Notes: generated from the letters alone by a model not told the origin. 53,995 bases of DNA from Syntrophaceae bacterium UBA4810 (GCA_002402545.1 DHGA01000103.1:9447-63441); one strand, 5' to 3'. Shown: positions 43,008 to 52,536, counted from the stretch's first letter. A program made the numbers and translations.

Positions 43008-45380
43008 ATGACGGAAACAAAGCCAATGGAAAATAATAAAAAATTTACGATACCGGAAGTGATTCCCATCCTTTCGCTGCATAACACGATGGTTTTCCCT
43101 AAGATGATGGTGCCTCTGGAAGTGGCGGGAGGCAACTCCGCGCTTCTGGTGGATGAAGCCATGACCAAAGACCGGTTGATCGGCCTGGTTATGCCCAAGA
43201 GAGAACTGGCGGATGAAAACGACAGTTACAAATTGGAAGATTTACACGCAATAGGAACATGTTCCGTGATTTTGCGTATGGCCAAGACTTCGGAAAACCG
43301 CACGCAAATGCTCTTGCAGGGCATCAGCCGTTTTCAGATAGTGGAACTGGTAGAAGGCAAACCTTATCAGCAGGCGCGGATCAAAGTAATTGAGGACGCG
43401 GAAGCCAAAGATATTGAAACCGAAGCGCTGGTGGCCAATCTTTTGGTTTTGTTCGACCGTATTTTGAAGCTTTCTCCTTTTCTGCCGCCGGAATTCGGGC
43501 CGATGGCTAAATCCATTACCGAGGCCGGCACGCTGGCGGATTTGATCGCGTCGATAATCAACGCGCCGGTTGAGGAAAAGCAAAAAATTCTCGACAGCAT
43601 TGATATCAAGGCGCGCCTAAAGGAACTGACACGCCTGGTCAATCATCAGATGGAAGTGTTGGAGCTGGGCAACAAAATCCAGACCAAAGTCAAAGATGAT
43701 ATAGATAAAAGCCAGCACGAATATTATCTGCGCCAGCAGCTCAAAGCGATTAAACAGGAGCTGGGCGAAACGGATGAAAACGCCGTCGAGACGGAAGAAT
43801 ACCGCAAAAAGATAGAAGAGAAAAATCTGCCCGAAGAAGCCAAGAAAGAAGCTCTGCGCGAGTTGGAGCGCCTCTCCCGCATGAATCCCGCTTCCGCGGA
43901 ATACACGGTATCATCCACTTATCTGGACTGGATTACCGCCCTGCCGTGGCATGAATCCACTCCCGACAATCTTGATATCAAAAAAGCGCGCGAAGTTCTG
44001 GATGAAGACCATTATGGGCTGGAAAAAGCTAAAAAACGCATTATCGAATACCTTGCCGTGCGCAAATTAAAGCCGGATTCCAAAGGGCCGATTTTGTGTT
44101 TTGTCGGCCCTCCGGGTACGGGTAAAACCTCTTTGGGGCATTCTATTGCGCGGGCGTTGGAACGCAAATTTGTGCGCATATCACTGGGCGGCGTGCGCGA
44201 CGAGGCGGAAATCCGCGGTCATCGCCGCACATATATCGGCGCTTTGCCGGGCCGCGTTATTCAGGGATTGCGCCGCGCCGAATCCAACAATCCGGTTTTT
44301 ATGCTTGATGAAATAGATAAGGTCGGCTCTGATTTTCGCGGCGATCCATCTTCGGCGCTTCTGGAAGTGCTTGATCCCCAGCAGAATAATTCTTTTTCCG
44401 ATCATTATCTGGATGTGCCGTTTGATTTATCGCATGTCATGTTCATCACCACGGCCAATATTCTCGATACGATTCCTCCGGCGCTGCTCGACAGGCTCGA
44501 AGTAATAGAACTAACCGGCTACACGCAGGAAGAAAAAGTTAAAATAGCTGAAAGATATTTGATTCCCCGGCAGTTGACCGAAAACGGACTTAAGCCTGAG
44601 CAGCTCAAAATCAACAACGCCGCTCTCGAAAGCATTATTAAAGGCTACACCAGAGAAGCGGGCGTGCGAAATCTGGAGCGGGAAATCGCCAATGTTTGCC
44701 GCGGCGTGGCCTCGGAAATTGCCGAAGAAAAAACCAAATCGAAAATAGTAACACCGAAAGAATTACACAAATATCTTGGGGCGGTGCGTGTTATGACGGA
44801 TTTTGACGCGCGCATTGCCAAGCCGGGAATTGCCATAGGGCTTGCCTGGACGCCTGTAGGCGGTGATTTGCTCTTCATTGAAGCCACCGCCATGAAAGGC
44901 AAAAAGAGTCTGACTTTGACCGGTCAGTTAGGCGATGTGATGAAAGAATCCGCCGCCGCCGCGCTGAGCTTTATCCGCACCAATTCCAAGGCGCTGGGCG
45001 TGCCGGCGAATTTTTTTGAGGATCTGGATATTCATATCCACGTACCGGCAGGCGCGATTCCCAAGGATGGCCCATCGGCGGGTGTAACCATGCTTACCGC
45101 GCTGACCTCGCTTTTAACCAATCGTAAAATAAAAAAAGATTTGGCGATGACGGGTGAAATCACTTTGCGGGGCGCGGTGCTTCCCGTAGGCGGTATCAAA
45201 GAAAAGGTGCTTGCCGCTTACCGCGCGGGAATTAAAACAATCATTTTGCCCGCGTGGAACAAAAAGGATTTGGAAGACATTCCGGCCAATGTGCAAAAAA
45301 GCATCAAGTTTCATTTTGTCGAAGATATGCTGGAAGTCCTGAAACTGGCGCTGGAAACTAAAGGCAAGAAAAAAGGCTGA
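43008..45380 (+). CDS. lon: ATP-dependent protease Lon
   Basis: A 790-residue Lon with the N-terminal substrate-binding domain (IPILSLHNTMVFPKMMVPL), AAA+ module with Walker A GPPGTGKT (about residue 367) and Walker B FMLDEIDK, and the C-terminal protease domain with the catalytic Ser in DGPSAGV (about residue 689) and Lys in GGIKEKVLAAYRAG (about 731). Degrades misfolded and regulatory proteins in the cytoplasm. A GGAGG ribosome-binding site precedes the ATG. It lies behind hsp20 in one transcription unit. Confidence 0.97.
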   Translation: MTETKPMENNKKFTIPEVIPILSLHNTMVFPKMMVPLEVAGGNSALLVDEAMTKDRLIGLVMPKRELADENDSYKLEDLHAIGTCSVILRMAKTSENRTQMLLQGISRFQIVELVEGKPYQQARIKVIEDAEAKDIETEALVANLLVLFDRILKLSPFLPPEFGPMAKSITEAGTLADLIASIINAPVEEKQKILDSIDIKARLKELTRLVNHQMEVLELGNKIQTKVKDDIDKSQHEYYLRQQLKAIKQELGETDENAVETEEYRKKIEEKNLPEEAKKEALRELERLSRMNPASAEYTVSSTYLDWITALPWHESTPDNLDIKKAREVLDEDHYGLEKAKKRIIEYLAVRKLKPDSKGPILCFVGPPGTGKTSLGHSIARALERKFVRISLGGVRDEAEIRGHRRTYIGALPGRVIQGLRRAESNNPVFMLDEIDKVGSDFRGDPSSALLEVLDPQQNNSFSDHYLDVPFDLSHVMFITTANILDTIPPALLDRLEVIELTGYTQEEKVKIAERYLIPRQLTENGLKPEQLKINNAALESIIKGYTREAGVRNLEREIANVCRGVASEIAEEKTKSKIVTPKELHKYLGAVRVMTDFDARIAKPGIAIGLAWTPVGGDLLFIEATAMKGKKSLTLTGQLGDVMKESAAAALSFIRTNSKALGVPANFFEDLDIHIHVPAGAIPKDGPSAGVTMLTALTSLLTNRKIKKDLAMTGEITLRGAVLPVGGIKEKVLAAYRAGIKTIILPAWNKKDLEDIPANVQKSIKFHFVEDMLEVLKLALETKGKKKG

Positions 45381-45477
45381 TTTGCCATAAAGTCATTTTG
45401 GCTGTAGGCGTGCAATTCTTCTGTGCTTGAATATGGAACAAGTCAAATATCATGCATGTCCAACAAAACATTTTTGT

Positions 45478-45506
45478 TTGACTTAATTGGATTTTTAAAA
45501 TAAACT
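45478..45506 (+). promoter_or_regulatory. Promoter for the 30-residue peptide gene
   Basis: TTGACT (45478-45483), exactly 17 bases, then TAAACT (45501-45506). Transcription would start near 45513, leaving about a 30-base leader before the ATG at 45544. A GTCAAA/TTTGAC inverted repeat (45442-45447 and 45477-45482) overlaps the -35 and could be an operator. Confidence 0.55.
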
Positions 45507-45543
45507 TCTATCAATTGTTTTTGGCAAAAAGGAGGGTAAAAAT

Positions 45544-45636
45544 ATGAAAAAAGAATACGAAAAACCGGAACTTGTGGTTTATGAAGATCTTTCAGATGTA
45601 ACGACAGCAAGTGCGCCAATGGCAGAGCCTGGATAA
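45544..45636 (+). CDS. 30-residue peptide, candidate RiPP precursor
   Basis: A 30-codon gene with a near-perfect ribosome-binding site (GGAGGG at 45531-45536, 7 bases before ATG), its own promoter and a downstream hairpin. The N-terminal two thirds (KKEYEKPELVVYEDLSDVTT) matches the YxxPxL...xxLxxVT pattern of leader peptides recognised by PqqD-like RRE domains in lasso and related RiPPs. The C-terminal core would be short (about ASAPMAEPG) and has no Cys. No RRE, cyclase or exporter gene is in the window, so the RiPP idea is inference. It could also be a free regulatory or secreted microprotein. The next gene encodes a U32-like protein. Confidence 0.65.
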   Translation: MKKEYEKPELVVYEDLSDVTTASAPMAEPG

Positions 45637-45666
45637 AAGCATAATGTTTTGTTTTTATAATTTGCC

Positions 45667-45698
45667 TAGAGCATGCTGGTTAAGCTCAGCATGCTCTA
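45667..45698 (+). terminator. Terminator-like hairpin after the peptide gene
   Basis: A perfect 12-base-pair stem (TAGAGCATGCTG with CAGCATGCTCTA) around an 8-base loop, 30 bases after the peptide stop. The following sequence (TTGCGTTTT) is only moderately T-rich, so termination may be partial, letting some transcripts reach the U32-like gene. Confidence 0.65.
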
Positions 45699-45883
45699 TT
45701 GCGTTTTATCGATTCCTGAACAAATTAAATATTTTAAACTTTAGTCTTCAATGTTTATGATTGCCCTTTGCTTGGAACAGCCGATGCGAGTGAAAATTGA
45801 GGAAAAACTAATCTCGCGTAAAAAAATCTTCTCAATTCATTAACGGACCAGAACTAATAATCATAAAGAATCAGTAGTGATTA

Positions 45884-46984
45884 ATGAACAATCTTAAGCT
45901 TACCATAGGATTTTCACCATATCATACTAGGAAGAAACATTTACAGGGGTTGACCGCGTACAGGCAATACATTTACGATCTGCATTTTCCTCATTACAAT
46001 CCCCAAATATCCGCGAGCGGCAGAGCCGTGGAACCAAGAATTTCACTTTTTGAAGCCCGCAAACGCACGCTGGATTTGATTTCATGGAATCAAAAGCATA
46101 CGGGATTCAAATTAACGCTGCTGCTCAACTATCTTCTGCACGACAACTATAAAGTTGTGGTCGATAATATAATCAAAGAATTTTATCCGCTTGGTGTTCG
46201 CAGTTTTGTCGTGGCCGACATAGAACTGATAAAACGGCTGAAAGACGCCCTTCCCGATTGTGAAGTTCAGGGTTCCTGCCTCTCGAATAGATTGACAGAG
46301 GAAGAACTGGAAGAAGAGCGCAGGGAAGGAGTTGTGCTGCACAACCCCTCCGTGAATATTATCCGCAAACCCGCTCAACTGGAGCGCAACCACAATGCGG
46401 GATACGCCCAGAAGATAATCGCCTTCGAGGGGTGCCTCCATAACTGTCCTGACGAAAGCAGCCCATACGGGCACCGTTGGTATCTCGCCCGAAGCCTTGC
46501 CCAGGATCATTATTTTTGCAAAAACCCGGAAGTGTCATTGGACCCGCGGTATTTCTTCAAGGCAAACTGGGTCACCGTTTCACGGCTGAAATCGCTTCTG
46601 CCGTTTATCAGTGTTGTGAAGCTTCCGAGAGGCAGGTACAAGTCAGTTTTATCGGTCACAAAACAATTTATGCACATTTTTAACACGAATGCTTCCTACA
46701 ATGTTGTCGACTTCATTTCTTCCGGATACGGAGCCATTATTGACGAAAATATTGGCGCGATTCCATCGCACTTGTTTGATGATAGCTTTTTCACAACTGC
46801 TGAAGAATGCACAATGAACTGCACTGAGCGGCAGTGCAGCCTGTGTTTTGATATGATGGAAAAAGTAAAGGAAGTAAACGGCGGCCCGAAAAAACCTGGT
46901 AGTTTTTTAAAATCGTATCGCCGCATACGGCATTTGGCTAGGACAGCGCTGGATAAAGTCGGGTATGTGCGGCCATTGAAATAA
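45884..46984 (+). CDS. Peptidase U32-like protein with cysteine clusters
   Basis: A 366-residue protein with a TIM-barrel-like N-terminal two thirds and cysteine motifs resembling the iron-sulfur sites of peptidase-U32 family proteins (TrhP, RlhA, UbiU and UbiV, which hydroxylate or modify substrates rather than cut peptides). C184 and C188 lie in FEGCLHNCPD and C212 in HYFCKNP. A tight group C309, C313, C318 and C321 lies in EECTMNCTERQCSLC. Two clusters are possible. It is 247 bases downstream of the peptide gene. The family call is by eye and the substrate is unknown. Confidence 0.55.
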   Translation: MNNLKLTIGFSPYHTRKKHLQGLTAYRQYIYDLHFPHYNPQISASGRAVEPRISLFEARKRTLDLISWNQKHTGFKLTLLLNYLLHDNYKVVVDNIIKEFYPLGVRSFVVADIELIKRLKDALPDCEVQGSCLSNRLTEEELEEERREGVVLHNPSVNIIRKPAQLERNHNAGYAQKIIAFEGCLHNCPDESSPYGHRWYLARSLAQDHYFCKNPEVSLDPRYFFKANWVTVSRLKSLLPFISVVKLPRGRYKSVLSVTKQFMHIFNTNASYNVVDFISSGYGAIIDENIGAIPSHLFDDSFFTTAEECTMNCTERQCSLCFDMMEKVKEVNGGPKKPGSFLKSYRRIRHLARTALDKVGYVRPLK

Positions 46985-47144
46985 AATGTCCGCAATCAGC
47001 AATCTTTATTTTGACAAATATTCTCTGCCCAAACTATGCAGGTAAAATCTTTAATTGTGCTGGCTTGCTGTTCCTGAGACACAGAAGGTAATAACCATAT
47101 TGAAAAGGTATCGCACGCCACAAAATTACCCTGCTCAAACCATT

Positions 47145-48425
47145 TTAAGCCGCGGATTGAGATCGCTGTGACCAAGATGACCGGTTAGCATTCTGGAAGG
47201 AACGCTGTTTCGGTTTTCTTCTGGTTTGCGTGGGGCGGGCAAATGATTTTCTTCTGTTGTCTGATTTTATATCAGACGCTTTTTTCTTAGATGAGCTATT
47301 GTGTATCTCGGAAGTTAATCCATCCACATTATGATATTGAAGTTTTTCTCCGAGTATTCTTTTGAGGGAATGCGCGAGGCCCATGTCGTCGCCGGTCACA
47401 AAGGTAAAAGCATCGCCGGTTTTTGAGGCACGTCCCGTTCTGCCGATGCGATGAGTGTAGGCATCCGCGGTGGAAGGCATATCATAATTAATGACATGTG
47501 ATATCCGTGTTACGTCAATGCCGCGGGCGGCAATATCTGTCGCAACCATGATCTCATAACGGCCGTCACGAAAACCATCCAGCGCTTGTTTACGCTTCTG
47601 CTGGGTGAGATTTCCATGCAGTGAAATAACTTTGTGTCCTGATCTGTCCAACTGCAGAGCCAAACTTTTTGCCCTTGATTTTGTCCGTGTAAAGACCAGC
47701 ACTGATTCCATTTCGGTCTTGTCCAGAATGTCTTTGAGCAAGGCTGTTTTAATGCCCATCTGGACCGGATAAAATCTATGCGCAACCGTCATTACCGGTG
47801 CTGTGTGGCCGATCTGAATATTAACCGGATTTTGCAGAAGATCCATGGCCAGTTTGCGCACATCGTCGGGCATCGTCGCGGAAAAAAGCAAGGTCTGACG
47901 TTTTTTGGGGAGATGCTTTACGATTTTTCGGACATCCGGCAGAAAGCCCATATCAAACATGTGATCCGCTTCATCAAGCACCAAAACCTCTACATGGGAC
48001 AAATCAATGGTGCCGCGTTCGATGTGATCAAGTAAACGGCCGGGGCAGGCGGAAATAATTTCCACATTACCGCGCAGCCTGTTGATCTGGTTATGAATGC
48101 TTACTCCGCCGTAAACAGCTGTACTGCGCAGCTTTGTTTTACGTCCCAGTTGTTTAATTGCTTCGAGGGTTTGCTCGCTTAACTCGCGTGTCGGAGCTAT
48201 GATCAGGGCGCGGATATGGCCGAGCGGCTTTTCCATGAAACGGTTCAAAATCGGCAGTACAAAAGCTGCGGTTTTTCCCGTTCCGGTCTGGGCCAGTCCC
48301 ATAAGATCTCGGCCTTCCATGATCGGCGGGATTGCCTGTAATTGAATCGGCGTCGGCTTTTGGTAACCAAGCATTCGCACACCGGTAAGTATTTTTTCGT
48401 GTAACTCAAACTTTTGAAAACTCAT
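47145..48425 (-). CDS. rhlE: DEAD-box RNA helicase RhlE-like
   Basis: A 426-residue protein with the full motif set: PTPIQLQAIP (Q motif), AQTGTGKT (I), PTRELSEQ (Ia), VLDEADHMFDMGF (II), SATMPDD (III), TDIAARGID (V) and HRIGRTGRA (VI). The last 50 residues are basic and Arg/Lys/Ser-rich, typical of an RNA-binding tail. It probably remodels rRNA or mRNA structure, including at low temperature. AAGGAT precedes the ATG. Stands alone. Confidence 0.93.
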   Translation of the reverse strand: MSFQKFELHEKILTGVRMLGYQKPTPIQLQAIPPIMEGRDLMGLAQTGTGKTAAFVLPILNRFMEKPLGHIRALIIAPTRELSEQTLEAIKQLGRKTKLRSTAVYGGVSIHNQINRLRGNVEIISACPGRLLDHIERGTIDLSHVEVLVLDEADHMFDMGFLPDVRKIVKHLPKKRQTLLFSATMPDDVRKLAMDLLQNPVNIQIGHTAPVMTVAHRFYPVQMGIKTALLKDILDKTEMESVLVFTRTKSRAKSLALQLDRSGHKVISLHGNLTQQKRKQALDGFRDGRYEIMVATDIAARGIDVTRISHVINYDMPSTADAYTHRIGRTGRASKTGDAFTFVTGDDMGLAHSLKRILGEKLQYHNVDGLTSEIHNSSSKKKASDIKSDNRRKSFARPTQTRRKPKQRSFQNANRSSWSQRSQSAA

Positions 48426-48885
48426 TTTGTATCCTTCATTTTTTGTATTTACCAGCTATCGGTATATTTGAACCCATCTCGAACCGCTAAGTCTGGTAAA
48501 GACACAGCATTTCAAACGCTTGTTTGGCGCCGGAAAATCAGGCCACGAACACGGCATTAAATCTGGATTCTGTTTAGATTAGCGGAATTTTCCTGCGCAA
48601 GTTTCTAATAAGAAAGGTGGGAAGGCAAATAACTATCGCTATCAATTGTGCGCTCTTGTACACGCATAACCGCCTAATAGCAAGAAATATCTTTATGCTT
48701 AATTGCGGTTTTTATGACGTTATTCAACGTGCCATAAACACGATTCTGTTCATATTTCGCGGTTTGAATTTTCTTGACTTATAAGAGAGCTTTGCGTTAG
48801 ATACGCAACATATATAACTTAATCTATATAAAATCTTTATTTTAATCATTCCGGCTGATAAAAAAGGGTAACATAAAGGGGGAAA
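48426..48885. other. Intergenic region without recognisable gene
   Basis: This 460-base divergent gap between rhlE and the nitronate monooxygenase-like gene shows no gene I can support. The only structured features are a TTGACT at 48774 and a small hairpin TGCGT/ACGCA at about 48793-48807, which may mark the promoter or operator of the plus-strand gene. Confidence 0.6.
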
Positions 48886-49965
48886 ATGAGAGAGCTCAAT
48901 ATTGGAGGTCTAATAGCAAAAGTGCCTATTATTCAGGGCGGCATGGCGGTGGGCATTTCCAAAAGCAGATTGGCTTCTGCCGTGGCGAATGCCGGAGGCA
49001 TCGGCGTGATAGCAACAGCTGGAATAGCGCATCTGGCAGATGATTTATATTCAAACTTTATTGGCGCTAACAATAGGGTTTTTTCCGAAGAAATAAGAAA
49101 AGCCAAAGCCCTTACCAAGGGAATTGTCGGTGTAAATATCATGTCAGCGCTTTCCAACTATGCTTCGCTGGCTAAAGTGGCCATTAAAGAGAAAGCTGAT
49201 ATAATTTTTTCCGGCGCCGGATTGCCTTTAAGCCTTCCTTCGCTTTTGCCGGAAGGAAATGTTACCACAAAGCTCGTGCCTATTGTTTCTTCCGCGAAAG
49301 CTTTAATGCTGATCGCGCGCCGCTGGATTGGCAAATTTAACTATGTTCCGGATGCAGTGGTGATTGAAGGCCCATTGGCCGGCGGGCATTTGGGTTTCAA
49401 AAAAGAGGATATTTTGAAGGAAGAGTATTCCCTGGAAAAACTTGTTCCTGATGTTGTGGCACAGGCAAAAGAACTGGAAGAGAAACACGGCAAGCCTGTT
49501 CCGGTAATTGCCGCCGGCGGTATTTATTCCGGCGCGGATATCCATAAATTTATTAAAATGGGAGCATCTGGCGTGCAGATGGCCACGCGTTTTGTGGCGA
49601 CGCATGAATGTGACGCTTCAGATGAAATAAAAAACGCTTATGTCAACGCCACCAAAGATGATATTGTCATCATCGAAAGCCCGGTGGGAATGCCCGGAAG
49701 AGCTATTCGAAATCAATTTCTTGATGATGTGGCGGACGGCCGCAATAAACCATTTAAATGCCCTTTTCATTGCATCATAACCTGCAACATGAAAAACGCG
49801 CCTTACTGCATTGCCAATGCTTTATGCAACGCCACGGAAGGAAAGCTTGCGGAAGGTTTTGCTTTCGCAGGCGAAAACGTCTGGCGGGTTGATAAAATTC
49901 TTCACGTGAGCGAACTCATGCAGTCATTGCAGGATGAGTATGCCGAAGCGGAAAAGAAACATTGA
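48886..49965 (+). CDS. Nitronate monooxygenase / FabK-like flavoprotein
   Basis: A 359-residue TIM-barrel flavoprotein with the family start IIQGGMAVGISKSRLASAVA, the FMN-phosphate loop VIAAGGIYSGADI and GASGVQMATRFVATHEC. The C-terminus carries several cysteines (CPFHCIITC...YCIANALC), as in the enzymes related to 2-nitropropane dioxygenase seen in anaerobes. It oxidises nitronates, or acts as an enoyl reductase if FabK-like. GGGGG ribosome-binding site upstream of the ATG. Confidence 0.85.
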   Translation: MRELNIGGLIAKVPIIQGGMAVGISKSRLASAVANAGGIGVIATAGIAHLADDLYSNFIGANNRVFSEEIRKAKALTKGIVGVNIMSALSNYASLAKVAIKEKADIIFSGAGLPLSLPSLLPEGNVTTKLVPIVSSAKALMLIARRWIGKFNYVPDAVVIEGPLAGGHLGFKKEDILKEEYSLEKLVPDVVAQAKELEEKHGKPVPVIAAGGIYSGADIHKFIKMGASGVQMATRFVATHECDASDEIKNAYVNATKDDIVIIESPVGMPGRAIRNQFLDDVADGRNKPFKCPFHCIITCNMKNAPYCIANALCNATEGKLAEGFAFAGENVWRVDKILHVSELMQSLQDEYAEAEKKH

Positions 49966-49975
49966 AATTATCTTC

Positions 49976-50008
49976 ATAGCCGGAAGCGCAGGAATCGCTT
50001 CCGGCTAT
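49976..50008. terminator. Strong hairpin between convergent genes
   Basis: A perfect 13-base-pair stem (ATAGCCGGAAGCG with CGCTTCCGGCTAT) with a 7-base loop lies 11 bases after the nitronate monooxygenase-like stop and 18 bases from the convergent barrel gene's stop. No T-run follows on either strand, so it may act as a factor-dependent or bidirectional terminator. Confidence 0.65.
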
Positions 50009-50025
50009 ACTGCTGATTTACATAA

Positions 50026-50724
50026 TTATTTTTGGTTGCCGAAGAAATATCTTATCCCAATAAATCCGGAAATGTTGCTGGGATTATATTTTGCCGCGGT
50101 AAAGCTTATATCTCCGGGATATTTGTAAGTCATTTCACCTTTGGTGCTTAATAATCCTCTGATTTCCGCATTAATGGCAATATTGGGAGTGAAGAAATAA
50201 TCCGCCCCGGCGGTTAAATGAACGCCAAAAGTATCATCAACATCAAAGCTTGTGTCTGGAGCCCATCCTGATGGTGATTCATGTGTCGTATCTATTTTAT
50301 TCCAGAGAAAATCGAAGCCCGCGCCAATATAAGGAACAAAAGCTTTTGAAGGCATAAACCGCCACTGCGCTCCTAAAGCAAAATCGAGAGTTTTTCCGGT
50401 ACCAAACTCTTCTTTCCATATTCCCCCTCCACCGGACATTTTTAATTTTGTTTGCAGATAATTTATATCAAAATAAATAGACAGGTTATTTGTAATGCCG
50501 TAGATAATTCCACCGCCGCCAGTCCACCCGATATCCGCTTCGATATCTTTATCAACACCGCCCAAGATCCCGCTGGCTACTGCCTCGCTTGTAAATTCGC
50601 TGTCAAAAACATAGCTTACACCGCCGCGGGCAGTCAAACCAACTCTGCCCGCAATGCTATCGGCTAATGCTGAACCGGCAAATAGCATTAGCCCCAAAGT
50701 TGCTGCTAAAATCATCTTTTTCAT
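50026..50724 (-). CDS. Outer-membrane beta-barrel protein (OmpA/OmpW-type porin fold)
   Basis: A 232-residue protein with a signal peptide (ILAATLGLMLFAGSALA) and about eight amphipathic strands ending in an aromatic-rich C-terminus (GIRYFFGNQK). It fits the eight-stranded small barrel group such as OmpW or opacity-like proteins. GGAGG lies upstream of the ATG. Function unknown; adhesion or hydrophobic solute uptake are typical of the group. Confidence 0.8.
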   Translation of the reverse strand: MKKMILAATLGLMLFAGSALADSIAGRVGLTARGGVSYVFDSEFTSEAVASGILGGVDKDIEADIGWTGGGGIIYGITNNLSIYFDINYLQTKLKMSGGGGIWKEEFGTGKTLDFALGAQWRFMPSKAFVPYIGAGFDFLWNKIDTTHESPSGWAPDTSFDVDDTFGVHLTAGADYFFTPNIAINAEIRGLLSTKGEMTYKYPGDISFTAAKYNPSNISGFIGIRYFFGNQK

Positions 50725-50851
50725 AAATGCCTCCTTTATGATCAGATTGTTATTTAATTGCTAGCGTGCAACTGCTTTAACAGAAGGAAATCTTAACTGA
50801 ATTTATAAAACAGCAATATCCTGAGCCTTATGATAAATTTGAACACCGTAT

Positions 50852-51709
50852 TCAGTTAGCCTTAAAAGTGTCGCACGCTTGGAAGTTTCCCTGTTCAAAT
50901 CCGCGTTTGAACCAGCTTACACGCTGTGCCGAACTGCCGTGCGTAAATGAATCCGGCACCACATAACCCTGCGTCTTTTTCTGAATGCGGTCGTCGCCTA
51001 CCGCGCTGGCGGCATTAATACCTTCCTCCAGATCACCTTCTTCCAGGATGTCGCGTTTTTTCTGCGCCTGATGCGCCCACATGCCGGCCAGGCAATCCGC
51101 CTGCAATTCCAGCATCACATTTAATTTATTTTTATCAGCAGAGCTTGCGCGCGCCTGAAGCTGAGTTACTTTTTGAATAATTCCCAGTTGCGTCTGCACG
51201 TGGTGGCCTATCTCATGAGCGATAACATAAGCCTGCGCGAAGTCGCCGGACGCGCCGAAACGGGAATGAAGCTCGTCAAAAAATTCCAGATCGAGATAAA
51301 CCTTCTGATCGGCAGGACAATAAAAAGGCCCGGTAGCGGATTGGGTAAAACCGCAGGCGGAATCCACCGCGCCGGAAAACAAAACCAGCTTCGGTTCCTG
51401 ATAAGTGCGTCCTGCGTTACTGAACTGTTCGTTCCAGACGTCTTCTGTTTCCGCCAGAACCACGGCAACAAAATTGCGCATATCATCATTGGCGGCAGGC
51501 TGGGCGCTTTCCTCTATGGTTGTTGATGAAGGCAGGCTTTGGCCGACTTGCTGCAAAACCATAGTAGGATCTACCCCCAGGAGCATACTGACTACAACAA
51601 TAGCAATTAGCCCCAGGCCGCTTATTCCTCCCACTTTTGCGCCGCGGGAAACACGCATTCCGCGGCGGTCTTCCACGTTATCGCTTTGCCTTTCACCTCT
51701 CCAGCGCAT
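50852..51709 (-). CDS. ypfJ: Neutral zinc metallopeptidase, YpfJ/KPN_02809 family
   Basis: A 285-residue protein with a membrane helix near residues 32-48 (LGLIAIVVVSMLLGVDP) and a periplasmic zinc-peptidase domain with HEIGHHVQ (HExxH) around residue 165 and the family's DCLAGMWAH and GTRxxW-like SAQRVSWFKRGF tail. AAGGAGG precedes the ATG. The endogenous substrate is unknown. Confidence 0.9.
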   Translation of the reverse strand: MRWRGERQSDNVEDRRGMRVSRGAKVGGISGLGLIAIVVVSMLLGVDPTMVLQQVGQSLPSSTTIEESAQPAANDDMRNFVAVVLAETEDVWNEQFSNAGRTYQEPKLVLFSGAVDSACGFTQSATGPFYCPADQKVYLDLEFFDELHSRFGASGDFAQAYVIAHEIGHHVQTQLGIIQKVTQLQARASSADKNKLNVMLELQADCLAGMWAHQAQKKRDILEEGDLEEGINAASAVGDDRIQKKTQGYVVPDSFTHGSSAQRVSWFKRGFEQGNFQACDTFKAN

Positions 51710-51820
51710 TTTTCAGCCTCCTTATTTTAGGGATTCTTTTAAAATTACCGCGTGATTCTATGACAACCTATTAAAACCTGCAACAGGTAATTACGGGGAA
51801 ATAAGTGCCTTAAATCATTG

Positions 51821-52525
51821 TTATTTCGCGAAAAAAGCTTCGATTGCCTTAAGGCAGGCCTGTGGTTCGGCCTGCAGAATAAAGTGCGGCGCGGCAATTT
51901 TTTTAATTTCAACAAAAGGCGCCATTTTTTTTATTTTTTCGGCACAGGAGGTAGGCACCAGTCGATCATTGAGCGCCTGAAGGTAGCAGCAAGGAATTTT
52001 TATTTTGGCAAGCCATTCGGTTACATCAGCCTCATTTATAATTTTGAGCCGGTGCTGCATGATGCGGGCGGGAACCTGGGAATGCACTTTTTGCCAGAGC
52101 GGTTTTAGGTCGCTAATCAGTTTTTCCTCACCCATGACAACCTTGAAAAAACGTTTGGGCATATCCGGTTTTATCATCAGCGGTAGGCGCAAGAAGCGCA
52201 TCACGCGCCAGACAACCGGGTGTGGTGATTTGGCAAAGGTTGCGCACAAAATAAGTGCCTTAGCTTTGACGCGTCCAGAGCCGATCATTTTAACGGCTAC
52301 CGGGCCGGAAAAAGATTCGGCAATCACTATCGGCGGCTGCCCCTGTGGAATCTGCTGGGCCGCGAACTCGACAGTTTCATCAAATGAAAGAAACTTATCG
52401 GTGGGGTAGCGAATAATGGTGATTTTTGCGTCCTTGGGCAAAAAAGGCGCAAGCGGTTCAAAGGACAATCCCGTGCCATCCATGCCGGGCATAAAAACCA
52501 GATGCTGATTGCGCAAAGAAGACAT
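51821..52525 (-). CDS. Alpha/beta hydrolase
   Basis: About 234 residues of an alpha/beta-hydrolase fold: the oxyanion segment FMPGMDGTGLSF, the nucleophile elbow IAESFSGP (a GxSxG variant with Glu-Ser-Phe-Ser-Gly), and a late NDRLVPTS and PHFILQ that supply the Asp and His. Substrate unknown. The frame is open from a TTG at 52534; the ATG at 52525 is preferred. Confidence 0.8.
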   Translation of the reverse strand: MSSLRNQHLVFMPGMDGTGLSFEPLAPFLPKDAKITIIRYPTDKFLSFDETVEFAAQQIPQGQPPIVIAESFSGPVAVKMIGSGRVKAKALILCATFAKSPHPVVWRVMRFLRLPLMIKPDMPKRFFKVVMGEEKLISDLKPLWQKVHSQVPARIMQHRLKIINEADVTEWLAKIKIPCCYLQALNDRLVPTSCAEKIKKMAPFVEIKKIAAPHFILQAEPQACLKAIEAFFAK

Positions 52526-52536
52526 TTTTATCAATT

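Noticed and set aside
45884..46984. Radical SAM enzyme for the U32-like protein
   Set aside because: There is no CxxxCxxC motif near the N-terminus; C184-x3-C188 has no third cysteine two residues on.
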